A stretch of DNA of 64,000 bases, taken from positions 1-64,000 of the forward strand of contig CAJTIX010000002.1 of assembly GCA_910576795.1 (NCBI GenBank). Reading direction: 5' to 3'. Source of the stretch: an uncultured Bacilli bacterium (GTDB lineage Bacteria > Bacillota_I > Bacilli_A > RF39 > UBA660). Both the position numbers and the translations under genes were made by a program. Position 1 is the stretch's first letter. Each line of letters begins with the position of its first letter. The notes under the pieces were generated by a model, which was not told the origin of the DNA, searched no databases, and saw nothing but the letters and a program-made list of their open reading frames with translations. Of the stretch, positions 56,745 to 63,625 are shown piece by piece.

Positions 56745-57152
56745 ATGGAAGCAAAACAGATGATTTATAGTGCAGGTAGAAAAAATGAATTACTAGATGC
56801 TGGAACGTGTTGTAATTATAATTACTATATTTTAAATTTAGGAACACATCCGACAGCATATGTAGAAATACCTTTTAGTCATTCATGGTATGGGAAAGAT
56901 TATGATGAGATAAATATTGTCGTTCATGGTGGATTAACTTATTCAAATGATAGATTATTTATTAGCGAAACTAACGAATTAAAAGGATGGTTTATTGGAT
57001 GGGATTATGATCATTATGATGATTATGCTGGATATGAAGAAATGATTCCGAAAGAATTTCGTAATGGTGGGAAGAAATGGACAACAGAGGAAATTCAAAA
57101 AGATGTATATGCTGTTTGTAAACAAATAGAAGAATTAGGATGGATAAAATGA
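56745..57152 (+). CDS. Phage protein of unknown function
   Basis: The 135-residue protein follows AAAGGAGAATAAAA. It is rich in Tyr, Asp and Trp (HDD-type acidic segment GWDYDHYDDYAGYEE). No catalytic motif is identified. Overlaps the next gene slightly. Confidence 0.6.
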   Translation: MEAKQMIYSAGRKNELLDAGTCCNYNYYILNLGTHPTAYVEIPFSHSWYGKDYDEINIVVHGGLTYSNDRLFISETNELKGWFIGWDYDHYDDYAGYEEMIPKEFRNGGKKWTTEEIQKDVYAVCKQIEELGWIK

Positions 57153-57520
57153 AAATAGAAGTTGGGATGTATGTAAGAACAAATGATGGTTATATTGATA
57201 AGATTACACGAAAGGATGACTTTTATGATGTCGGATTAAAGTATTTATTAAATAAATTAGAAATATATGTTTCAGATTACGAAATAAAAAAAGCAAGTTA
57301 CGACATAATGGATTTGATTAAAGAAGATGACGTCATTAAACATCCAATTTTAGGAATTAGAGGCATAACAAATATCAATTTAGAAAGAAAAGAAATTGGT
57401 GTTGATGGCTTGACTTGGTGTATCAATTTTGAAAATTTTAAAGAAGCCTTTGAATTAGGAACAATACAAATTCTAACACATGAACACTTTGAAAAAGAAA
57501 GTTATAAGATTGGAGAGTGA
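57149..57520 (+). CDS. Phage protein with a small beta-barrel N-terminus
   Basis: The protein has about 123 residues from ATG 57149, nine bases after TTAGG. The first 35 residues (MKIEVGMYVRTNDGYIDKI) resemble a short SH3-like barrel common in phage early proteins. The rest is unassigned. Confidence 0.58.
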   Translation: MKIEVGMYVRTNDGYIDKITRKDDFYDVGLKYLLNKLEIYVSDYEIKKASYDIMDLIKEDDVIKHPILGIRGITNINLERKEIGVDGLTWCINFENFKEAFELGTIQILTHEHFEKESYKIGE

Positions 57521-57523
57521 GTT

Positions 57524-57760
57524 ATGACATGGAGAGAATTAGAAGGTGAATCAAGTATCACAAAATCATATGTGGCATGGATATTTGAATCGTTAAATGA
57601 AACTTTAAAAAAAATAGAAGATGAAGAATTAAAAGATAATTTATTGAATGATTTAATATTGTTAAAAAATCATTGTTTTAATAAAAACGGAATTAATGAG
57701 AAAGATTTGACAAAAGTGTTGCCAACATTAAAGAGAAAAAAAGAGGTGTCGCATGAGTAA
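57524..57760 (+). CDS. Small phage protein of unknown function
   Basis: The 78-residue mostly helical protein starts MTWRELEGESSITKSYVAW. It overlaps the next gene by 8 bases. No family recognised. Confidence 0.55.
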   Translation: MTWRELEGESSITKSYVAWIFESLNETLKKIEDEELKDNLLNDLILLKNHCFNKNGINEKDLTKVLPTLKRKKEVSHE

Positions 57761-58079
57761 ACTAATATTCAATCCTAAAAAGGATATGAAAGAGTTGGAA
57801 AAGTATGGATATAAGAGATTAGGTGGAACAGAAGAAGAACATTATCATTGGGGATATTATTCAAAAATAATTGAAAGAGTGTTTTTCCCTGATTTAGAAA
57901 TAATGATATTTTTTAGAGGTAGTAGCAAAGGAAAAATATCTGTAGATTATACAGATAAAGCTAAAATATATTATGATTTGAATTTTTATCCAAGACCAAA
58001 ATTAAAAAAGAAATTCATAAAAGACTTACTAAAAGCCAATTTGATAATTTCGGATGAGGAATTGAAAGATGATAGATGA
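57753..58079 (+). CDS. Phage protein of unknown function
   Basis: The 108-residue protein follows AAAGAGGTG. Alternating strands and helices (YGYKRLGGTEEEHYHWGYYSK ... FFPDLEIMIFFRG-like). Function unknown. Overlaps the next small gene. Confidence 0.55.
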   Translation: MSKLIFNPKKDMKELEKYGYKRLGGTEEEHYHWGYYSKIIERVFFPDLEIMIFFRGSSKGKISVDYTDKAKIYYDLNFYPRPKLKKKFIKDLLKANLIISDEELKDDR

Positions 58080-58230
58080 GAAACTAGAAACGTTAATTCG
58101 AGATAATGAAGCCTTAAGATTAGAAAATACTCGTTTAAAAGAATTAAATACTTATTTGAACAGTGAAAACAATTATTTGAAAAATTTAATTGATAAGCTA
58201 TTAGATAAAAAAGAGAATTCCAAAGAATAG
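58069..58230 (+). CDS. 53-residue phage coiled-coil protein
   Basis: ATG 58069 lies inside the end of the preceding gene. The product is one leucine-zipper-like helix (LIRDNEALRLENTRLKELN...). Function unknown. Confidence 0.5.
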   Translation: MIDEKLETLIRDNEALRLENTRLKELNTYLNSENNYLKNLIDKLLDKKENSKE

Positions 58231-58240
58231 AGGTGTAATT

Positions 58241-58543
58241 ATGACAAAAGAAACAAGTTTTATTTTAGAATTCGATGAAACTAACGATAAACAGTTAAAA
58301 TATTTACTTGAATATTTAATAGATAATGATATTAAATATCATGTATTAAAAAGTGATTATGAACTTGCAAAAGAAAAAGTTTATAAGCGAGATAAAGACA
58401 ATCTTATTAAGTATTTAGAAAATAAAATAACTGGTTACGAAATGCAATTTAGCCAAATTAATGGCGATTATGGATTACTTAATCCAAAAATAGAAGCATA
58501 TGAAGATATTTTAGAAAGGATAAAAAGTGGTAAGTATGAGTGA
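58241..58543 (+). CDS. Phage protein of unknown function
   Basis: The 100-residue charged helical protein follows AGAGGTGTAATT (MTKETSFILEFDETNDKQL...). No domain recognised. Confidence 0.55.
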   Translation: MTKETSFILEFDETNDKQLKYLLEYLIDNDIKYHVLKSDYELAKEKVYKRDKDNLIKYLENKITGYEMQFSQINGDYGLLNPKIEAYEDILERIKSGKYE

Positions 58544-58748
58544 AGAAGAGTTTGCAAAATTAGTAGAAGAAATTCCAAGTGTTATAGATAAAAATCCAAT
58601 CAGTTCATATTACTCAATTAATGTGGATGATCTGCGAAAAGCAGTATTCAGGTTAAATAAAATACCAAATTATAATGATTTATTAAAAGAAAACCACCAA
58701 CTACAAGAAAAGTTAGATAAGATAAATGAAATGCACAATGCACAATGA
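58536..58748 (+). CDS. Small phage protein starting MSEEEF
   Basis: The 70-residue protein starts at ATG 58536 inside the previous gene. Its start resembles that of the gene at 58845 (MSEEEV...), and both end in a coiled coil, so the two may be distant paralogs. A GTG at 58527 with AAAGG 7 bases upstream is the alternative start. Confidence 0.5.
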   Translation: MSEEEFAKLVEEIPSVIDKNPISSYYSINVDDLRKAVFRLNKIPNYNDLLKENHQLQEKLDKINEMHNAQ

Positions 58749-58842
58749 ATTTATTAAATACATTGAAAGCAATCCAAAAATGTTACAAAATCCATTTATA
58801 TTAAATATGTTTTCTAAAATTAAAGAAATAAAAGGAGAATAG
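58738..58842 (+). CDS. Possible 34-residue phage peptide
   Basis: ATG 58738 overlaps the preceding stop, and the frame (MHNEFIKYIESNPKMLQNPF...) ends at the ribosome site of the next gene. Only context supports it. Confidence 0.3.
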   Translation: MHNEFIKYIESNPKMLQNPFILNMFSKIKEIKGE

Positions 58843-58844
58843 GT

Positions 58845-59288
58845 ATGAGTGAAGAAGAAGTATTAGAACAATTGAATAACTTATTAAGAAGATGTGGTTT
58901 TGGATTTGATAAAAACGATGTTGAAGCAATAACATTTCTTATACAAGAAAACCAACAACTAAAATCACAATTAGAAGATAAAAAACATGAATTAAATGGA
59001 TTTGTTAATACAATAGCCAAATATTTAGAAATAGAAGATGAAGAAAGTGCAACTTATGATGAAATAATTGAAAAGCTAGTAAATCTAAAAGGAGCAAAAC
59101 AACAATTGAAACAAGCAAATGATGTGCTTGATGAGATAAAAGATGTAATCAATCAAATGATAACAACAGGTTATACAGATAAAGATAGATTCACTTCTTA
59201 TTTTGCAGTAGGTGAACAAGGTGAATTTGGTTGTAGAGCAAAAGTAATATTAGCAATTTTGAACAAAAGAGGTGGTACTGGTGAATAG
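58845..59288 (+). CDS. Phage coiled-coil protein
   Basis: The 147-residue protein follows AAAGGAGAATAGG. A coiled coil covers about 30-65 (NQQLKSQLEDKKHELNGF), with a second helical part at 85-110. Function unknown. Overlaps the next gene by 8 bases. Confidence 0.55.
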   Translation: MSEEEVLEQLNNLLRRCGFGFDKNDVEAITFLIQENQQLKSQLEDKKHELNGFVNTIAKYLEIEDEESATYDEIIEKLVNLKGAKQQLKQANDVLDEIKDVINQMITTGYTDKDRFTSYFAVGEQGEFGCRAKVILAILNKRGGTGE

Positions 59289-59436
59289 ACAAGAACAAAT
59301 ATTAATACTTAAATGGAGAATAAAGGCTTACGAAGATCAATTGCCATTATTATGTGATGAAGATTATTATCATTGTTGCGATATGATAGAACAGTTACAA
59401 TTGCAACTTAATGAATTGGAAAACGAAAATCAATAA
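59281..59436 (+). CDS. 51-residue phage protein
   Basis: GTG 59281 behind AGAGGTGGTACTG. The product is helical with Cys at LLCDEDYYHCCDMIEQL. Last gene before the antisense unit. Function unknown. Confidence 0.5.
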   Translation: MNRQEQILILKWRIKAYEDQLPLLCDEDYYHCCDMIEQLQLQLNELENENQ

Positions 59437-59457
59437 AATTAATTATTTAAATATCTT

Positions 59458-59482
59458 AAAAAAAGCAGAAGATTAAAATCTT
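59458..59482 (-). terminator. Terminator of the antisense small gene
   Basis: On the - strand AGAAGATT / AATCTTCT overlaps the stop codon and is followed by GC and seven T. Confidence 0.7.
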
Positions 59483-59604
59483 CTACAACTGCATCCGTTA
59501 CCGAAAATAAACGACAATAGACAAAATATGAAAATAAAAGGAAGCATTACTATAATGATCGGAACAAATAGAATGAATAAGAAAAGATATAAAATACAGA
59601 ACAT
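59473..59604 (-). CDS. 43-residue hydrophobic protein on the antisense strand (moron-like)
   Basis: ATG 59604 has AAAAGGAG eight bases upstream. The product is two hydrophobic segments (MFCILYLFLFILFVPIIIV..., then LPFIFIFCLLSFIF) ending GNGCSCRRF. It has its own promoter (TTGCCA-17-TTTAAT on the - strand, near 59625-59653) and its own terminator, inside an operon running the other way. This is how phage morons expressed from the prophage are built. Confidence 0.55.
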   Translation of the reverse strand: MFCILYLFLFILFVPIIIVMLPFIFIFCLLSFIFGNGCSCRRF

Positions 59605-59701
59605 AGACATCACTCCTTTTAGATATTAAATGCTTGTCGTTAAGAAGTGGCAATAATAAACAAATATGTTTTAGAAATTTTAGAAGAGGAGAATAAATAA
59701 C

Positions 59702-60265
59702 ATGGGATATAGAAATTATTTATATAAAATAAAAAAGAAGAATGTTAATAACATCAGAAACTTAACATTAGAAGAGATTAAATCCAAATATAGAAACAAA
59801 GATGAAGACTGTTATGTTGATATTGATGATTTATTGGGTGATTATGAAACAATATTTGAATTTGGAAAATTATATTGGGACAACACAATTGCAAGAATTG
59901 AAGCAACTGGAAACCAACTTTTTACTAATGATGAAGTACAAGAGTATTTTAGTGATTATGCACCATATTTAGTTGGAAAAAATGCTTTAAAAGTAGCTAT
60001 TGAGATCTATACTAATAAAATTAAAAAGATGTATGAAAATTTAAAAGAACAAGTTGATAATGCTAAAACAGATAAGGACAAAGTTGATATATATGCTGCT
60101 CATATATATGATTATGACTATTATTGGAAAAAAGATATGGTTATTAATTTGGAAAAAGAAAGTATATGTCAAAGTTGGTTATATGAACATTTGATTTTTG
60201 AATTAGTACACTTATATAAAACAATTGATTTTGAAGAATATGACTTAATATTTTTAGGGTGGTAA
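59702..60265 (+). CDS. Phage protein of unknown function
   Basis: The 187-residue protein follows AGAGGAGAAT. Mixed alpha/beta with an acidic, aromatic middle (YVDIDDLLGDYETIFEFGK) and IYDYDYYWKKD. No catalytic motif recognised. Overlaps nothing upstream and abuts the ASCH gene. Confidence 0.6.
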   Translation: MGYRNYLYKIKKKNVNNIRNLTLEEIKSKYRNKDEDCYVDIDDLLGDYETIFEFGKLYWDNTIARIEATGNQLFTNDEVQEYFSDYAPYLVGKNALKVAIEIYTNKIKKMYENLKEQVDNAKTDKDKVDIYAAHIYDYDYYWKKDMVINLEKESICQSWLYEHLIFELVHLYKTIDFEEYDLIFLGW

Positions 60266-60267
60266 CT

Positions 60268-60600
60268 ATGCTAACACTACCAATTAAAAAGAAATGGTTT
60301 GATATGATTCTATCTGGTGAGAAGAAAGAAGAATATCGAGAAATAAAACCATACTGGACTAAAAGACTTTTAAAGACCGATATTGATTTTGATATAGAAA
60401 GATTACAAGAACAATTAAGAAAGAAAAACAGTTATTTAGATAGAACTGTAATATTTAGAAATGGTTATTCAAGTAATAGTCCTTCTATAAAATGCATGGT
60501 TTCAATAAATATCAATTATGGAAAACTTGAGTGGGGAGCCGAAAAGGACAAGCTATATTATGTTTTGAAGATTTTAAGTGTAGAGGAAGTGAAAAAGTGA
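60268..60600 (+). CDS. ASCH domain protein
   Basis: The 110-residue protein begins LTLPIKKKWFDMILSGEKKEEYREIKPYW, the typical start of ASCH/PUA-like domains (IKxxxxxxIlsGeKtvEyR), which bind RNA or modified bases. ATG 60268 is preferred behind AGGGTGGTAACT. Its role in the phage is unknown. It might concern RNA or nucleotide modification. Confidence 0.72.
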   Translation: MLTLPIKKKWFDMILSGEKKEEYREIKPYWTKRLLKTDIDFDIERLQEQLRKKNSYLDRTVIFRNGYSSNSPSIKCMVSININYGKLEWGAEKDKLYYVLKILSVEEVKK

Positions 60601-60779
60601 AGAAATTAGATAAACGCATAAAAGCTTTTCTCATAACATTAGGGATTGTTATATCAACTTCTCTAATATTAATTCTATTTTGGGTTTATCCAATAATGAT
60701 TTTTATAGTGGGAGCAGTGGCTATATTTTTAACATTATATTATGTTATCTTGAGCATACTTCTTGAGGAAAGGAAGTGA
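60597..60779 (+). CDS. 60-residue phage membrane protein
   Basis: GTG 60597 overlaps the ASCH stop and follows AGAGGAAGTG. Basic start (MKKLDKRIKAF) and two membrane helices (about 11-30 and 33-55). Function unknown. Confidence 0.55.
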   Translation: MKKLDKRIKAFLITLGIVISTSLILILFWVYPIMIFIVGAVAIFLTLYYVILSILLEERK

Positions 60780-60783
60780 AAAA

Positions 60784-60978
60784 GTGTTAAAAATAGGCGA
60801 TAAAATATTTAAAAAAGATGAAATTGTATTTATAGAAAAATTGGATAATCATATGTCTCAATATTGGATAAACGTTCATTTAAAAAATGAAACATGTGTG
60901 ACAGTATCATTTAATGACCGTGATATAAGAAATAAAAATTTTGATGGTTTGGTAAAGAAAGTAGATGATGATAAATGA
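60784..60978 (+). CDS. Small phage beta protein
   Basis: The 64-residue protein from GTG 60784 (MLKIGDKIFKKDEIVFIEKLD...) resembles a small barrel. Its translation start region, GGAAGTGAAAAAGTG, repeats that of the previous gene, a likely duplication of the start module. Confidence 0.5.
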   Translation: MLKIGDKIFKKDEIVFIEKLDNHMSQYWINVHLKNETCVTVSFNDRDIRNKNFDGLVKKVDDDK

Positions 60979-61157
60979 ATAAAACAATACTAAAAATACT
61001 ATATGATGTGCTTATTATATTACTATTTACAATGACAGTAATAGCAATATTTACTGAACAAACAGAAATTGCTTTGTTGGGGTTGATTTTGTTAGATATG
61101 AAGTTGAGAGATAGAAAGGAAAAGGTGAAAGAATATGAAAACAGTAAAAACGATTGA
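60975..61157 (+). CDS. 60-residue phage membrane protein
   Basis: Starts in the ATGA overlap with the previous gene. Two hydrophobic helices (about 8-26 and 30-42) and a charged tail. Function unknown. Confidence 0.5.
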   Translation: MNKTILKILYDVLIILLFTMTVIAIFTEQTEIALLGLILLDMKLRDRKEKVKEYENSKND

Positions 61158-61584
61158 AGTTATAGATCTATTAAATGAAATAAAAAATGGTAATTACAGT
61201 AAAATACAACAAATGAAAATGTATAAAAATAATAGAAGAATATATTATGACAAATCATTAGGTTGCAATTTAGGCTCTATTAAATTTTGTGATAATAACA
61301 TGAAAGTTATTCATAGCAATATGAACTTACTTGAAGCTATACAGATTAGAGAAGACATACTAGATGCCAAAGAAAAAGAATGGTTAAGACATTTTATAAA
61401 AAGTGTAAAAATGGATGTAATAAGTATAGAAAAAAGAGATATTAATGGCAACGAAGAAAGACTCTATATAAATTATATATTTAAATCTAAACGTTTACAT
61501 GGATTTCCACCTTTTGAAAAAGGAACTATGTACAAAAATATGAAACCTAACAAAGAATATACGCTTGCAGAACTAGAACTTTAA
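61135..61584 (+). CDS. Phage protein of unknown function
   Basis: The 149-residue protein follows AAAGGAAAAGGTG. Basic, mixed fold (VIDLLNEIKNGNYSKIQQMKM). No motif recognised. Overlaps the preceding gene by 23 bases. Confidence 0.55.
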   Translation: MKTVKTIEVIDLLNEIKNGNYSKIQQMKMYKNNRRIYYDKSLGCNLGSIKFCDNNMKVIHSNMNLLEAIQIREDILDAKEKEWLRHFIKSVKMDVISIEKRDINGNEERLYINYIFKSKRLHGFPPFEKGTMYKNMKPNKEYTLAELEL

Positions 61585-61627
61585 TTTAATCAGGGGGAAT
61601 GGTTGAATTAGAAAGTAGGTGTAGATA

Positions 61628-61843
61628 TTGGATAAATTTAAAGTAATAAAAGAATATAAAGATTATTATTTATGTGAACATGAAAAGCATAAATACAAAG
61701 AGTGCTTTAGTAAAATAGGATATAAACCAGATCAAGAAGGATATATTACAAAAGTTGAAACAGATTTAGGACATATAAAACAAGTTCCAATGCCAAAGGA
61801 TTTAGAAGAATCATATAACAAGTTTTTTAAGGTAGGTGTTTGA
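61628..61843 (+). CDS. Small phage protein with Cys/His cluster
   Basis: The 71-residue protein uses TTG 61628 behind AGTAGGTGTAGA. It contains YYLCEHEKHKYKECF, two Cys and two His that could bind a metal. Function unknown. Confidence 0.5.
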   Translation: MDKFKVIKEYKDYYLCEHEKHKYKECFSKIGYKPDQEGYITKVETDLGHIKQVPMPKDLEESYNKFFKVGV

Positions 61844-61845
61844 TT

Positions 61846-62322
61846 ATGAATACTTATAATAAAAATACGTTTCAAAAAACGGTTGCAATATTAGTAGGAT
61901 ATAACAAAATTAAAAAATCGATAGAAAATTTGGAAAAGCAACAAAAGGAATTAGAAGAAGAAAAGAATGATATAAAACAAGAAATTTCAAAACCTAACAG
62001 AGTTGTATTAAGAGAAAAAGATCAATTATATTATTATAGTGACGAAACTTTAAATAATAGAATAAACGAAATACGTCAATTAGTTATAAAAGCCAAAGCA
62101 GAACTTAATTTTATAGATAATTGTTTAAAAGAAATACAAGCAGATAAATATTATGAAATAATCCCTTTATTTTTCTTTTCAAATAAAACAATCGAAGAAT
62201 TGGCAGAATATTTTAATATTTCAACACAGTCAGTCCATTATAATAAAAATAGACTTATAAGAAGCCTGTCATATTACTTAATACCACTTGACAAAATCGA
62301 AGAAATTAAGAAAATAGGTTGA
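61846..62322 (+). CDS. ArpU/RinA-like phage transcription regulator
   Basis: The protein has about 158 residues from ATG 61846. Coiled coil at about 25-50, then a C-terminal sigma-region-4-like helix-turn-helix (NKTIEELAEYFNISTQSVHYNKNRLIRSL). This class activates late (packaging and structural) genes in Gram-positive phages. It sits right before the late region, which supports the call. Confidence 0.7.
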   Translation: MNTYNKNTFQKTVAILVGYNKIKKSIENLEKQQKELEEEKNDIKQEISKPNRVVLREKDQLYYYSDETLNNRINEIRQLVIKAKAELNFIDNCLKEIQADKYYEIIPLFFFSNKTIEELAEYFNISTQSVHYNKNRLIRSLSYYLIPLDKIEEIKKIG

Positions 62323-62374
62323 TTCGTTTAGAAATCAGGTTGATTTCATATTGATTTTATATATGTTATAATGT

Positions 62375-62427
62375 GTAAAATGAAATAATTATAAATAAAA
62401 ATTAATTGTTTCATTTTACCCCTTTTT
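62375..62427 (+). terminator. Terminator ending the early phage operon
   Basis: The stem GTAAAATGAAA / TTTCATTTTAC (62375-62385 / 62409-62419) has inner AATTA pairing and then CCCC and T-rich sequence. A late regulator might act through it. Confidence 0.65.
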
Positions 62428-62437
62428 ATTCTTTTAT

Positions 62438-62600
62438 AACACTATCAGTTGATAGTGTTCCGATAATATGCTTATATAATGCATTGTGAAGTATAAAACC
62501 TATTACGAGGGACATATAAGTCATTATGAGTTTGTGGAAAGCTTATTTTTGATAGGTTAAAGTGATTACATTTATATTATCGGTGCAGTATCAATTGATA
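62438..62600 (+). ncRNA. Candidate structured phage RNA with a pseudoknot
   Basis: The hairpin AACACTATCA-GT-TGATAGTGTT (62438-62459) abuts a 9-bp long-range stem CCGATAATA / TATTATCGG (62460-62468 / 62575-62583). Inside it two stems interlock: CTTATAT 62471-62477 with ATATAAG 62514-62520, and AACCTATTA 62497-62505 with TGATAGGTT 62550-62558, an H-type pseudoknot. The palindrome TATCAATTGATA follows (62589-62600). It holds no reading frame and fills the gap 62323-62661 before the packaging genes. Confidence 0.55.
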
Positions 62601-62606
62601 TGTTAA

Positions 62607-62635
62607 TTGAATATTACTTATTTATGTGATATAAT
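62607..62635 (+). promoter_or_regulatory. Late-region promoter
   Basis: TTGAAT (62607-62612), 17 bases, TATAAT (62630-62635) with extended TGA, 27 bases before the gene at 62662. Confidence 0.7.
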
Positions 62636-62661
62636 CGTTGCAGAAATAAGAGGTACTAGAA

Positions 62662-63018
62662 ATGTCTAAATATTTTAATGAATTTACTTTAAAAGTTGGC
62701 AATCAAAAATTTTTAATTGAAAACCATATTTATATAAATAAAATATCAGAATATAATTTATATGCAGTTAGGCAATATTCTGATGAGCCTTTATTTTTGA
62801 TATCATCATATTTTGTAGCCTTGTTATTTTCTAAAGAGATTTGTTTCTCTTCTGATGGCTATATAAGAATAAATAGATTAATTGATCTACTAAAAAGCAG
62901 AAAAGTAGTATTCAAAAATTGTTATTATGATATAGCATATAAAAAGAAAAACGAAATTAAAGAAGAATATATGACAGATATTATTGAAAATCAAAATTTA
63001 CTTAGATATAGAGATTAA
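62662..63018 (+). CDS. Phage protein of unknown function
   Basis: The 118-residue protein follows AAGAGGTACTAG. No membrane helix. Basic C-terminus (DIAYKKKNEIKEEYM). It is the first gene behind the late promoter and is followed at once by a terminator and tRNAs. Confidence 0.6.
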   Translation: MSKYFNEFTLKVGNQKFLIENHIYINKISEYNLYAVRQYSDEPLFLISSYFVALLFSKEICFSSDGYIRINRLIDLLKSRKVVFKNCYYDIAYKKKNEIKEEYMTDIIENQNLLRYRD

Positions 63019-63043
63019 GACATTCGAAAGAGTGTCTTTTATT
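63017..63043 (+). terminator. Terminator before the phage tRNAs
   Basis: AAGACATTC / GAGTGTCTT with loop GAAA and T-rich tail, ending three bases before tRNA-Trp. Confidence 0.7.
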
Positions 63044-63045
63044 TT

Positions 63046-63119
63046 GCTCCTATAGTTCAATGGTAGAACAACGGTCTCCAAAACCGTATATTTGAGTTCG
63101 ATTCTTGATGAGAGTGCCA
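63046..63119 (+). tRNA. Phage tRNA-Trp (CCA)
   Basis: Acceptor GCTCCTA / TGAGAGT (one C-A mismatch, two G-U), D-stem GTTC / GAAC, anticodon stem ACGGT / ACCGT with loop CTCCAAA (CCA), T-arm TTGAG-TTCGATT-CTTGA, encoded CCA. The imperfect acceptor is common in phage tRNAs. Confidence 0.85.
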
Positions 63120-63123
63120 AAAT

Positions 63124-63197
63124 GGCAGGATAGAGTAATGGTAACTTATCAATTTCGTTAGTTGATGATGATGGTTCGATTCCATCTCCTGCAACCA
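63124..63197 (+). tRNA. Phage tRNA-Thr (CGT)
   Basis: Acceptor GGCAGGA / TCCTGCA (first pair G-A mismatched), D-stem GAGT / ACTT, anticodon stem TCAAT / GTTGA with loop TTCGTTA (CGT), T-arm GATGG-TTCGATT-CCATC, encoded CCA. Position 37 is U, unusual next to the anticodon, so charging or decoding may be atypical. Confidence 0.72.
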
Positions 63198-63218
63198 ATT
63201 ATGAAAGAGAGGTAGACA

Positions 63219-63395
63219 ATGATAAAAGTAAAAGCACTAGATACTTATGAAAAATTAAATATCAAAGATGAGCAGTTAAACATGATTCCAAAAAAAGGAA
63301 AGATATTTCAAGTAACAGAAAATAGATTGAAAGTTTTATTAGGAGATAATAGGCATCATGTTGCTTTTGTTGAAATAGTAGAAAATAAAAAATAA
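63219..63395 (+). CDS. 58-residue phage protein
   Basis: ATG 63219 behind AGAGAGGTAGAC. The product (MIKVKALDTYEKLNIKDEQL...) is of a type often found near phage structural genes. Function unknown. Confidence 0.6.
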   Translation: MIKVKALDTYEKLNIKDEQLNMIPKKGKIFQVTENRLKVLLGDNRHHVAFVEIVENKK

Positions 63396-63415
63396 AAAAT
63401 GAGAGGTGGTATATT

Positions 63416-63625
63416 ATGAATTTAGATAAATATATCAGAATACAACTCATGATATTATCTAAAAAATATGATATATCAGTTGTAGAAGTTACTAAAGGTC
63501 AAGAAGATAGAATTTCAAAAAGCTATACAGTTAACTTTAAGGAAAAGAAAAAAGTTTCTATTAATCGACAAATGCATTTTGGAAATAAAAAGAATCTAGT
63601 GAGTTGGTTAATGTGTCTAGAGTAA
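63416..63625 (+). CDS. Small basic phage protein
   Basis: The 69-residue protein follows GAGAGGTGGTATATT. Basic beta-like middle (KSYTVNFKEKKKVSINRQMHF). It overlaps the terminase start by 13 bases. Function unknown. Confidence 0.55.
   Translation: MNLDKYIRIQLMILSKKYDISVVEVTKGQEDRISKSYTVNFKEKKKVSINRQMHFGNKKNLVSWLMCLE

Noticed and set aside
62998..63198. Protein on the - strand containing AGDGIEPSSS
   Set aside because: It is the antisense of the two tRNA genes, a well-known source of false protein calls.
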